Part shown: one piece after another, positions 56,701 through 64,000 of the stretch
Position numbering within the stretch: the stretch's first letter is position 1
How the letters are laid out: the number at the start of each line of letters is the position of its first letter
Origin: Heliopora coerulea
Taxonomy: Eukaryota; Cnidaria; Anthozoa; Scleralcyonacea; Helioporidae
Direction: 5' to 3'
Assembly (NCBI GenBank): GCA_030142905.1
Contig: JASJOG010000348.1
Location: 124,001 to 188,000 of the forward strand
Length of the DNA: 64,000 nt
Notes under the pieces: generated by a model
Told to the model about the DNA's origin: nothing
What the model saw: the letters and a program-made list of their open reading frames with translations, nothing else
Database searches by the model: none
Program-made: the position numbers and the translations under genes

Positions 56701-59276
56701 ACATTAGAGAATTGCCAGTCTTTGCTTTCAGTCCAAATGCCAATTCCTCATCAACACTCATCAACTTCTTCATGGCCTCTGTCATTCCAGAACTACTTAT
56801 ATATCTTAGAAATTTTTCTGATTCTGTTTCATGCTTTATTTCTTTGATCAGGTTTGATTTTGCATCGTCTTCACTCATTTTCTCAAGAAGAAGGCTGAAG
56901 ATATCGTCTTTCTTGCTAGCAGCTGCTGGGTACAAAATGGTATGGCCTTTACCGAATAGTTTGTCATTTTCAAACATTTTTGACATTGATTCATGTTCGC
57001 ACAAAGCTATAAGAAAATCAAATTGCGAAACAAAATGTTATAAAAGTAATTTTGAAAAGTAGTAAATAATTCCTACGACAACTACTGTTAACTTTGATTC
57101 ATTGGTCCAGTAAACTGTAAAGTGTTGTTCTTGAGGAAGGGAAAGGTTCAAGTAAACCTGATATAAAAGAACGTTAAGTACCTCAGTTGCCGGTGGGGAG
57201 CCACGTAGCAAATCTGCCAGGTTTTCGAACTGCCAAAAAAACTTTATGATGACAAATCAGATTGTAAATATATACATTCAGTGTCGTACCTAGGGGGTGT
57301 CCACTGGAACACTCCCCCCGGGCACAAAATTTTATGCGGTAACATTTTTAGAAACAAAAATTCGATATTTTTGGTCTTTATCCCAGATTCAAAAATATTT
57401 TGCAATGCTCGACAAGATGTTAAACCAATGTTCCAACTTCTCTTCTTCAATTAACGACTTTGCAGCAGTCAAGGCTTGGATGGCATTCAATTGCATTTTG
57501 GGGAATAAAAAACAAAAAGCACAAAAACTCTTGTTTCTACAGAAATACCTGGTTAAGTCGTATGTATACCCGTAGTACCGGTATACAATTATTATGATAT
57601 GAGGAACTTGAGGTGCGTCGGAAAGGGGAGAGGAGGAACCTTCAACAATTACCACCTAGGTATGTCTCTGTATGCATTCACCAACGTATACATACTGTCA
57701 AACATACATACATACATACATACATACATAGAGACGTACATACACACATACATATATATACGTACATACGTACACACACACATACACACATACATACATA
57801 CGTACATACATACATACATACATATACATACATACATATACATACATACATACATACGTACGTACATACATTTATATATGCAAATCTTTACTGTCTACCT
57901 CACAGGAATTTGACGATCGTATGAAACACTTACGCGCCTGCAACATTTCCTCGAGTACATTAGTCTGGCCATTCTCAACGGCAATGTTTATTGGAGATTG
58001 ATTTTTAATCATTTTTTCAAAGTTAGCTCCGTTTTTCACCAGATATTTTGCTATTTTCTCATTATTACTCTTCACTGCCATCAGTAGCGGCGTTAACTCT
58101 GTGTCGTCCGGTTTGTCGATGATATCTTGAAGTGCTTCGACATGGTCCTCCCGAAGGACCTTTTGAGCTCTTTTTGATCTCGACTTCTGTCTTGCCAAGA
58201 AGTGTAAGGCATTTTTATTATCTCTGTCTGGCATATCGAGACAGATGATTTGATCAAATAATTGTGAATGTTGCTCCTTTAAACTTTCACGAAGAGTTAA
58301 AAAAAAATTCAGACAGTCTGGACTGTTATACTCAATGGCCAAAAGCACCAATTGTGCCAAGTTTCTGACAATTGACAACTTCTCATCAGGATCTGTTGGA
58401 ACAAAAAAACAAAAAATATTATTGGTTCTTGTTTAAGAATCAAGTGCCAAAAATGAAAACTTTATGTAAGTTCTAGTCATGAAGAAAGAGTGACTAAGAA
58501 CGGCCACTCACTGTGCAAATACAGTAAAATCTTCCTTATAACCTGCAAAATAAACTCTTTCCTGGTGGCATGTTTGGCTAATCCCAAACGATTTTTCTCG
58601 ACAGAGGGAGAGCTTCCACAGGAAAGAAAGTTATAACCAGCAAAATTATAACAGCAAAATTAACTATTTTCCGGGGGATACGACTTCTATTATTTTACTC
58701 TGGCAAATGCCACACGATTTTCTCGAGAAAAGAAGAGCTTCCGCCGGGAAAAAAGTTAAAGGGGACACGTTAGGGACCGGGCGCTATCTCCCTAGTGGTG
58801 AGTGGACTGGTTTTGGAAAAGCTAGAATGCACCCAGTTGATGTTGTGCTGCAAAAAGACTTACTTGAAGCTCTTGATTTAAAACTGATTTAGGGCTACGG
58901 TCAGTGGCGTAACGGAACTACTGGGGGCCCTTAGGAGGTTTTCGCTCAGGGGTCCCCCTCACCCCCTCCTTAGTATAGACATATTTAAAGATTTTAATCT
59001 CTATTGTCTTTATAGACTTATCGGGGCCCCCTTAGAGGTTGGGTGGCCTTACGAATTGCTCTAACCCTGACCATAGTTCCGTTACGCCACTGGTTACGGT
59101 TATGATTTAGGGCTTGATGAAGTTTCTTTAAGCTTACCAAATCTCCTCATCATGTTTTCCAGTTTCTCTTTATCGTCGTCCATGATTGCCTGCTCCACCT
59201 CCCTCCAACTGAGTGCCTCAGTTATGTTGTTCTCGGTTGCTGAAGCTTTTTCTATCAACTCGATGTTCTCAGCCAT
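42941..59276 (-). CDS. TRPA-type ankyrin-repeat cation channel, tail altered by a LINE
   Basis: Exons on the - strand: 59276..59138, 58392..57934, 57006..56700, 56608..56458, 55596..55507, 55367..55108, 53854..53530, 53231..53060, 52053..51868, 51134..51043, 45245..45006, 44188..43877, 43099..42941; 964 codons with stop. Phases agree throughout; the last exon is tentative. An in-frame TGA precedes the ATG. Residues about 50-577 carry degenerate ankyrin repeats ([48 protein letters not shown]). Then come S1 (~670-692), S2 (~704-725), S3 and S4 (728-807), S5 (808-828), pore [10 protein letters not shown] (848-857) and S6 ending [10 protein letters not shown] (886-895). TRPA channels are non-selective cation channels for irritants, heat or oxidants in the plasma membrane. 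The present stop lies in LINE sequence, so the C-terminus differs from the original. Subtype within TRPA is not resolved. Confidence 0.88.
44510..44830. repeat. CATATG-palindrome-rich dispersed repeat, copy 2
   Basis: It has the same motif order as 21120-21560 (TTTCATTTCACATACGAA, GTGAAATGAACT, CTCATGTGAAATGTTG, TTTCACATATGAAAC, ACATATGAAATTTTCAT). It lies in the TRPA intron between the S4 and pore exons, on the other side of the window from copy 1. Confidence 0.7.
45345..45540. repeat. Inverted pair of tRNA-derived SINEs fused to Gypsy
   Basis: A - strand copy (45355-45430, with the inverse of GGGGCTCAGAAATC and a GGTTCGATCCCCG box) is followed by a + strand copy. The + copy (45455-45537) contains TAGCTCAATGGTTACAGCGT, GGGTTCGATCTCG and GGGGCTCAGAAATCG. 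The + copy runs without a gap into the Gypsy reverse transcriptase at 45538. The arrangement is the same as at 32.58-33.02 kb. Confidence 0.65.
45538..47616 (+). mobile_element. Ty3/Gypsy pol fragment (RT-RNase H-integrase)
   Basis: One uninterrupted frame of about 700 codons. [36 protein letters not shown] and the catalytic box [10 protein letters not shown] (ISDD rather than YIDD). RNase H begins at [14 protein letters not shown]. The integrase zinc region is [13 protein letters not shown], and the catalytic Asp-Asp-Glu are in [14 protein letters not shown] and NGEVERF. Gag, protease, the start of RT and both LTRs are missing. The 5' border is a SINE and the 3' border a Penelope-like piece. 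The open frame suggests recent insertion, or capture after truncation. It lies in the TRPA intron between the S2 and S3 exons, antisense to the channel. Confidence 0.9.
47622..47942 (-). mobile_element. Penelope-like element, N-terminal ORF fragment
   Basis: A 105-codon - strand frame reads [20 protein letters not shown], then RLRWKAHFF and [18 protein letters not shown] associate this with the region preceding the RT in one cnidarian Penelope-like family. The frame stops at 47622 where the Gypsy fragment begins, and no RT follows on this strand. Confidence 0.6.
48015..49227 (+). mobile_element. Penelope-like element, RT core to GIY-YIG, frameshifted
   Basis: The + strand reads [17 protein letters not shown] and the RT box [13 protein letters not shown] (about 48085-48115). 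After a frameshift near 48128 it reads [20 protein letters not shown]. After another near 48390 it reads [13 protein letters not shown] and [12 protein letters not shown]. In a third frame it reads a Cys-rich segment ([10 protein letters not shown]), the GIY-YIG-like [18 protein letters not shown] and [14 protein letters not shown]. At least three frameshifts make it dead. It differs from the family at 38.8-41.5 kb (YRDD versus YVDD). Confidence 0.8.
49436..50158 (-). mobile_element. Penelope-like element 3' end, minus copy
   Basis: A 150-codon frame at 49706-50158 reads [20 protein letters not shown], a Cys-rich segment ([16 protein letters not shown]) and a GIY-YIG-like [22 protein letters not shown] follows and then more family sequence ([20 protein letters not shown]). 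The tail includes a hammerhead-like core at 49471-49504. The stretch from 49436 to about 49870 is mirrored at 50262-50694. Confidence 0.75.
50262..50694 (+). mobile_element. Penelope-like element 3' end, plus copy (mirror of 49436-49870)
   Basis: The + strand copy of the same 3' end starts inside the endonuclease ([13 protein letters not shown] region with changes). It includes [22 protein letters not shown] coding in 50450-50520 and the hammerhead-like core at 50626-50659. A (TA)n run at 50693-50728 follows. The two copies form ~430-bp inverted arms around a ~390-bp spacer. Confidence 0.75.
51188..51560. repeat. Composite tRNA-headed repeat, second full copy
   Basis: Inverted arms at 51190-51240 and about 51282-51330 end in CTGAGGATGATTCC. 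A TAAACACTGCACATCCTCAC segment follows (GAAAC altered to TAAAC). Then come GGATATCGAGCGTTACG and a tRNA-like unit at about 51430-51505 (GATAGCTCAATTGGTAGAGC; GTTCGAATCCCGC) and the tail CTTCAGCAGTGTAGGTCAAT. Same order as 34916-35290. It lies directly upstream (- strand sense) of the S2 exon of the TRPA-like gene. Confidence 0.65.
52200..52640. repeat. (CCAT)n tetranucleotide arrays
   Basis: TCCA/CCAT repeats occur in two blocks (52220-52280 and 52370-52625) separated by ~90 unique bases. His/Pro/Ser frames across them are artefacts. Located in a TRPA intron. Confidence 0.85.
54335..54560 (-). repeat. Composite tRNA-headed repeat, reverse and degenerate
   Basis: The - strand reads an arm (AATTATTCTGTTCATGTCAC), a core missing GGATGA but keeping AGTCGAAACACTTCACG, then GGATATCGAGCGTTACG. 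A tRNA-like head (TTCAATTGGCAGAGCAGTGG) and AAGTCAACTTTTCAAGTTGA follow. It is therefore a third member of the 34.9/51.2 kb family. An arm remnant also lies at about 53935-53980. Confidence 0.6.
57283..57660. repeat. hAT-like dispersed repeat shared with 4371-4640
   Basis: It begins with CAGTGTCGTACCTAGGGGG and contains AAAACAAAAAGCACAAAA followed by CTTGTTTCTACAGAAATACC, aligning with the copy near 4500-4560. The matching right terminus is not clear. TRPA intron 2. Confidence 0.45.
57690..57880. repeat. (CATA)n/(CGTA) microsatellite
   Basis: About 190 bases of ACAT/ACGT tetranucleotide repeat next to the second TRPA exon. The repeated Tyr/Ile/His/Thr frames are artefacts. Confidence 0.9.
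58540..58770. repeat. Short inverted-repeat element remnants
   Basis: Two adjacent ~100-bp pieces contain ACTCTTTCCTGG..AGGAAAGAAAGTTA and TTTACTCTGGCAAATGCCAC..GGGAAAAAAGTTA. They are relatives of the MITE at 33505-33607. Located in TRPA intron 1. Confidence 0.45.
58902..59092. mobile_element. 191-bp hAT-type MITE
   Basis: CAGTGGCGTAACGGAACTA starts at 58902 and its near inverted complement ATAGTTCCGTTACGCCACTG ends at 59092. The 8-base flanks GCTACGGT and GTTACGGT differ at one position, as expected for a hAT target duplication. No coding sequence. It sits in the first TRPA intron. Confidence 0.8.
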
Positions 59277-60334
59277 TAAAGAGCAGTTCCTTAAACTAAC
59301 GGTAAAAATTCACTATCAATAACTACGCCCCAAAATTTTCTTAAAGAAAAGATTTTTATACATAGAAAGTAAAAATCTCGTTTTGAGACAGATTAAAAAA
59401 ATATTTTATTTTGGACTACAAATCGACCCTCCCATCAAGTCAACTTCAGGACTAATGTTTATAAAACTTTACAAATATCCAAAAATGACTTGATTAAAAT
59501 ACCAATAAAACCAAACTATGGTTCTCAAATAATTAAGAGAATTCATACAAGCAAGTGACACCAAAAGATAAGCTAAATTTGTGTAAAAAATCCGCATAAA
59601 TTAAATAGATAAAGCAGGCTCGGATTTCTTGCCTCCGTCTTCTTATTTAAGTTAGATTTTAACTTGTCAGTAAAAAGCCCCCAAAGCTGCTCGATCTAAG
59701 TCTAAATCTGCCTGTCCAATAACCGAAAATCCGTTGTAGATATAATATTAGAGTATGCTTGGCCTTGAAGTGTCATCAACGGAGTCTGTTTCCCTTCATT
59801 CAAACGTTAATTCATTTACTCGCATCACCAACTTGCGTGAAGTCTGTGCCTCAAACCGACTACCACAGTCGGTACAATGAAATAGGTCAACGACAGAAAC
59901 AGGAGTATTTGCAAACAGATATTCTTAATTTGTTTGTGATGTTTTATCATTTCGCGTTGACCATAATATCACGATAAGACATTAAGACACCTCCAAACAT
60001 CAACTTGTAATCAAAGTACATTTTTAAACGAATTACCTTAAAAAATCCAACTTTTAGTGGATTTACTATAAATAAAGTGCGCAATACCAGTTTTACCTGA
60101 TAGTTAACGTGCAAACGAACCAGATGTCGCAAAGATGTTGCCTTTTAATGTAGGGATTATCTGTTATAAAAGTCAGTTGTCAGTGGGACTATATTTAATT
60201 CACTCTGATGACTTCGTAAACAATTACGTCCGAAATCTGAATCGTCACATCCGTTCTAACCAAAAAACGTTTAAATGGGATGCTTACAACCATGACCAGC
60301 CGACAACCTCAAAAAGTATAAAATAAAACATATT
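59277..60334. other. 5' flank of the TRPA-like gene
   Basis: On the - strand this should hold the promoter and 5' UTR. The sequence is AT-rich without a recognisable gene, repeat or clear TATA box. Short open frames (for example 59759-59977) have no family resemblance. Confidence 0.4.
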
Positions 60335-60625
60335 CCGAAGAATAATGTCATCTTGAAAACTCAAGATATGAGTCAATACAAGATAAAACTATTGTTGAAA
60401 CTGTGATATTTCGACTTTATTTCAATAATATATAATACAATAATGATATTACAATAACATGCCAGAGTCTATAAATAGACTCTGGCATGTTCTTGTCTGT
60501 CTGAAGATGACTCATTCTGCCTGAGGATGACTTTGAAATAAAGTCGAAATATCACAGTTTCAACAATAATTTTATCTTGTATTTACTCATATCTTGAGTT
60601 TTCAAGATGACATTATTCTTGGGAT
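60335..60625. repeat. Nested palindrome with ~90-bp arms and hammerhead-like core
   Basis: 60335-60425 is mirrored by 60534-60623 with only a few mismatches. Inside, ATGCCAGAGTCTATAAATAG followed by ACTCTGGCAT (60461-60490) is a second perfect palindrome. At 60521-60553 CTGAGGA, a GACTTT/AAAGTC stem and GAAAT form a hammerhead-like core whose stem overlaps the right arm. Confidence 0.8.
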
Positions 60626-61230
60626 GTTTAACAGGCGTCAAAATTGAAGTGAAAGATACTGCAATCACTCCTAAGGATATGCGGTTCTGCATGAGCAAAA
60701 TTAATTGATAGAGTTGGTACGTTCTTTCTACTGTTTTTAAGTCATAATTCATCATCGTGAGTGACAAATTGTTCTTTGTACTTCTTGTAACTGTTTTTAG
60801 GGAGTGAAGTAAGCGTTCTATTCCAGACAACGTAATATGGAAGTCCTAGTATTGATGAAAACATCCACACAATTGTAAAAGTAGCTGCAAAACTGATAAA
60901 ACGAGCTTTCATGGGACATTTGCTTTCGAAATTTGGTAACAAATTGTAGTTTATTGACCAGTAAATGTGCAAAACGGAGATGGAAGTTTATCCTTTAATC
61001 AGTTTCCCTACCGCAGCCAAAGATGGCCGAACTCTCTATGTGTTTCCGAAAAGGATGTTTGTCTGTTGTCGTAAATTCCAGATGTTCCTTAGTCGGCATT
61101 GCCACCTACAACCAATGTCTAACATGTTTCATTTGTTAAAACGAAAACATTCCACAGTAACCATCTTAGAATTCTGGATCCGCACGAACAAATGTATATC
61201 AACGATGATTAAAATTTAAGATTGTTGAAG
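60600..61230 (-). pseudogene. Possible GPCR remnant, copy 1
   Basis: The - strand frame at 60742-60972 reads CPMKARFISFAATFTIVWMF and then SSILGLPYYVVWNRTLTSLP. This looks like an intracellular loop, a fourth transmembrane helix and the start of an extracellular loop of a rhodopsin-class GPCR. Shifted frames continue with TYQLYQLILLMQNRISLGVI and, upstream, WLLWNVFVLTNET. Stops and frame changes are frequent. About 430 bases of it (60800-61230) recur at 61929-62360. Family assignment is tentative. Confidence 0.35.
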
Positions 61231-61285
61231 AGATTAAGTTGTTGAAGATTGCCCGTTAAAGACAACCGTCACAGATAACTAATTT

Positions 61286-61402
61286 TTACGTTCTTAGCAT
61301 TAATTTCGTGGTGAATACGGAGTTGCTGATTTCGCTATCGTCGTATAGAAAAATTATTTTATTCTCTTTGTTTTCGATGAGAAGTTCTACGTCAGTATTC
61401 AT
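61286..61402 (-). CDS. 38-codon ORF, duplicated at 63847-63963
   Basis: ATG at 61402, stop TAA at 61288-61286; it begins MNTDVELLIENKENKIIFLY. The 61251-61437 region is nearly identical to 63811-64000, including start, stop and length. The final codons AGAAC or AGAAT precede GTAAAA or GTAAGA, so this may be a first coding exon with a splice donor and not a complete small gene. It lies upstream (- strand) of the GPCR-like remnant, which could be its second exon. No recognised domain or signal peptide. Confidence 0.35.
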   Translation of the reverse strand: MNTDVELLIENKENKIIFLYDDSEISNSVFTTKLMLRT

Positions 61403-61928
61403 TTTAACTGTAAACCTTCATATGGACCGAACACTCAATTCATTTGTATAGAGTTAACTTGATTTGCATTGGTTTAAGTCGAAGTGAACTTGGACCTGAG
61501 TAAGAAGCCTAAAGCCGTGACACAAGAGAGTTGGTAATACGTAAACAGTCGTTGACCAGTGTTGGTGAATCTAACAGAATGATAAAATAGAGATGAACTG
61601 CTACTTCCCGATGATATTGTATTGAGAGGGGACAGAATCAGAGGAAGCCGTCTTGACTGTCAGTTTTAATAACTGACTGTTATTATTCCAAAGACAAATA
61701 AAAGATTACGTCTAGTACCACGTAGGAAAAGAACAGATGAGATATTCTGAAACCGGAATGAACTTGACGGTGGTCATTTGGGTTCTAATGTGCTGTAATT
61801 CATATTGATGAACTAGTCGTTTACCATCAGAAATACCATCTCCTGTCTTTTTAAAGCTCCAAGGGAACTACTCAATCTCTTCGAACATTTATAATTAGAA
61901 TTTCTTTGTGAAGACGTAGTAGTTTTTA

Positions 61929-62360
61929 GGGAGTTAAGTAAGCGTTCCGTTCCAAACAACGTAATATGGAAGTCCTAGTATTGATGAAAGCATCCACACA
62001 ATTGTAAAAGTAACTGTAAAACCGATAAAAGGAGCTTTCATGGGACATTTGCTTTCGAAATTTAGTAACAAATTGTAGTTTATTGATCAGTAAATTTGCA
62101 AAACGGAAATGGAAGTTTATCCTTTATTCAGTTTCCCCACCGCAGTCAAAGATGGACGAACTCTCTAAGTGTTTCCGAAAAGGATGTTTCTCTATTATCG
62201 TAAATTCCAGATGTTCATTCGTTGCATTGCCACCTACAACCAATGTCGTAAATATTTCATTTGTTGAAACGCAGATATTCCACAGTAACCATCTTAGAAT
62301 TCTGGACCCGCACGAACAAATGTATATCAACGATGATTAAAATTTAAGATTGTTGAAGAG
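61929..62360 (-). pseudogene. Possible GPCR remnant, copy 2
   Basis: Direct duplicate of 60800-61230 with scattered substitutions. Its - strand frame at 62124-62330 reads WLLWNICVSTNEIFTTLVVG and ends after FDCGGETE. The part equivalent to KARFISFAATFT is present but interrupted. It is duplicated DNA whether or not the GPCR interpretation holds. Confidence 0.35.
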
Positions 62361-63810
62361 TGCACGTCTAGCAGTCAGCATAATATAAGAATACTCTTGC
62401 GTGTTCTCTTATCCCCCAACAGCTCCAAAAGTAGCGCACATCTTAAGTGGTGTTTGCAAGTGATGTCAAAACGGCCTGGTTGGAGGGCAAGTGTAAAGTT
62501 CCGACACTCAGCGAAGCAAATAATTATTGTAAATAGCTTTGTCTTTGAGGATTAACTCTCAACAGATTGATGCATGAAAATCTTCAATAAGACTCTTTAT
62601 TGTAAGCACTTCCCATTGTGAAGAGACAGGAACACAAAGTAGTAGCCAAGTAATGGTCCCTCGGAATAGGTCGAAAAAGACTTCTATCTATCGCGAGGGA
62701 CTGTGAGAGCCAGAGAACCCTTCTACCCATTCTCCAATGAGAATGCTTGTTTTGACGAAGGAATTTAAACCTATCGTAGTTTCCCTCAAGAATTCTCCTT
62801 CTTGCTAAAGTCCTTTACGGCCTGTTAAGCTCATGGTTTATTGGAGAGTTTTCTGTTAATGTTTTGCTATTTACTCCATTTTGTTTAAACTCATCAAATT
62901 GTTACTCAGGACTTCGGAGGCTAAAGGAAAATGCGGGGACGATGAAAATTAAAACTCACAGTACATCAGTCAAACTTGTGGTGTACTTTAATTGGAGTCC
63001 ACCGTCAAGACCGTTAACTTTTTTTGTCTGGATACTTTGACTACGTAGCGTCCACGAAAGAGTTCTGTAGAATCGTTTCGAACTAGTAATATTTCGATCT
63101 GCCTCAAGTGTACGGTGAACTGACGCATTTTAATAATTTGATTTAATTCGTAATTAATTTTAAAAATACTCGATTAGGATTGGCTGAGTTGTTACAGGAA
63201 TTCTTTAATTGCAGAGAAAGTATGCGAACTTGTTTCTACTCTGACAAAAAGGTATTCAGCTTCGTGTCCATTTAATCATTGTATTTACGGTTTAAATTGG
63301 TCGACAAACTTTAAGAAATAGGATAAGTTGAATGTTTGTGTTTCAGTTAGATGGATTAGCCGAGCTCTCCCGCCGTAGCAATTCCATTCACGCTTCAAGA
63401 ACGGGAAGATCGATATCGGTATAATGCCTGCTCCAATACTTTTATAGTGGAATACTGCAATTGCTAAAGATGGGTGCTAAATATTATGATGATGAAAGCT
63501 AAAGGTTAATTTTAATGAACCAGTGTGCAGGAGTGGGGAGTGTAACTGATAACAAATTCTTGTTCTGTGGGATTCGTGAACACTAAGAGGAAGCTGAGGC
63601 AGGCTAGAACGAAGGCGTCATGAATAAATTTTGAGTTTAGGTTTTGACATTTGAATAAAACCACCTATCACTAAAGTTGTCTTTAGTTCTGATGTACTTT
63701 TTCGTTGTCTTAAACGCTTTTTTTCCTCGTTCTTTTGAAGACTTCTTTTTTGATCTATTGAACGCTTCTCTCTCGTTCTCCTAAAGCGACTGTAGTCAAT
63801 TGGTTAACTT
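62361..63810. other. Unassigned DNA between duplicated segments
   Basis: No gene, repeat family or long open frame was recognised. It separates the second GPCR-like segment from the second 38-codon ORF. In copy 1 the corresponding gap is about 20 bases, so this stretch is an insertion in copy 2 or a deletion in copy 1. Confidence 0.4.
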
Positions 63811-63846
63811 TGCCCGTTAAAGACAACCGTCACAGATAACTAATTC

Positions 63847-63963
63847 TTACATTCTTAGCATTAATTTCGTGGTGAATACGGAGTTGCTGATTTCGCTATC
63901 GTCGTATAGAAAAATTATTTTATTCTCTTTGTTTTCGATGAGAAGTTCTACGTCAGTATTCAT
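63847..63963 (-). CDS. 38-codon ORF, second copy
   Basis: ATG at 63963 and stop at 63849-63847. It differs from 61286-61402 mainly near the end, where AGAAC GTAAAA is AGAAT GTAAGA, a better splice donor. The duplicated block continues to the window edge, so its upstream context is only partly visible. Confidence 0.35.
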   Translation of the reverse strand: MNTDVELLIENKENKIIFLYDDSEISNSVFTTKLMLRM

Positions 63964-64000
63964 TTTAAGTGTAAACCTTCATATGGACCGAACACTCAAA

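Noticed and set aside
57599..57924. His/Thr/Tyr-rich ORFs
   Set aside because: They are translations of the CATA microsatellite beside a TRPA exon.

Overview
This is a eukaryotic window with spliced genes, long repeat-filled introns and many retroelements. Penelope-like elements with C-terminal GIY-YIG domains, a TRPA channel, an FMO pair and an invertebrate HOIL-1 gene together suggest a cnidarian, most likely a stony coral. That assignment is inference from gene and repeat content, not a database match. All splice models below were built by hand from GT/AG sites, reading phase and protein homology.

Layout. (1) 1.5-11.7 kb, + strand: two tandem flavin-containing monooxygenase genes, three exons each with identical intron phases. 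The second carries an Arg for Gly change in its NADPH-binding motif. (2) 14.4-36.2 kb, + strand: a ten-exon RBCK1/HOIL-1-like RBR ubiquitin ligase of 666 codons. Ahead of the usual LTM-UBL-NZF-RING1-IBR-RING2 it has a segment resembling the PH-like domain of SHARPIN. Its introns hold a 64-bp satellite with higher-order structure, two TIR elements, a dead LINE and long polypurine and TTTAC tracts. (3) 36.2-42 kb: intergenic, with a nearly intact Penelope-like element and a 105-bp palindrome. (4) 59.3-42.0 kb, - strand, convergent with RBCK1: a TRPA-type ankyrin/six-transmembrane channel of at least 13 exons. Its last coding exon is split by a 5'-truncated LINE flanked by a 5-bp target duplication, which cuts a C-terminal coiled coil from the frame. 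The intron between the S2 and S3 exons holds a Ty3/Gypsy pol fragment and several broken Penelope-like copies. (5) 60.3-64 kb: a nested palindrome and a duplicated segment with GPCR-like remnants and a repeated 38-codon ORF.

The most unusual features are the combined PH + HOIL-1 architecture, the LINE-severed TRPA tail, and hammerhead-ribozyme-like cores recurring at the edges of Penelope-like elements and inside a tRNA-headed repeat family. No functional tRNA, rRNA, CRISPR array or prokaryotic gene was seen. The four genes look like ordinary independent host genes; nothing suggests they work as one system.
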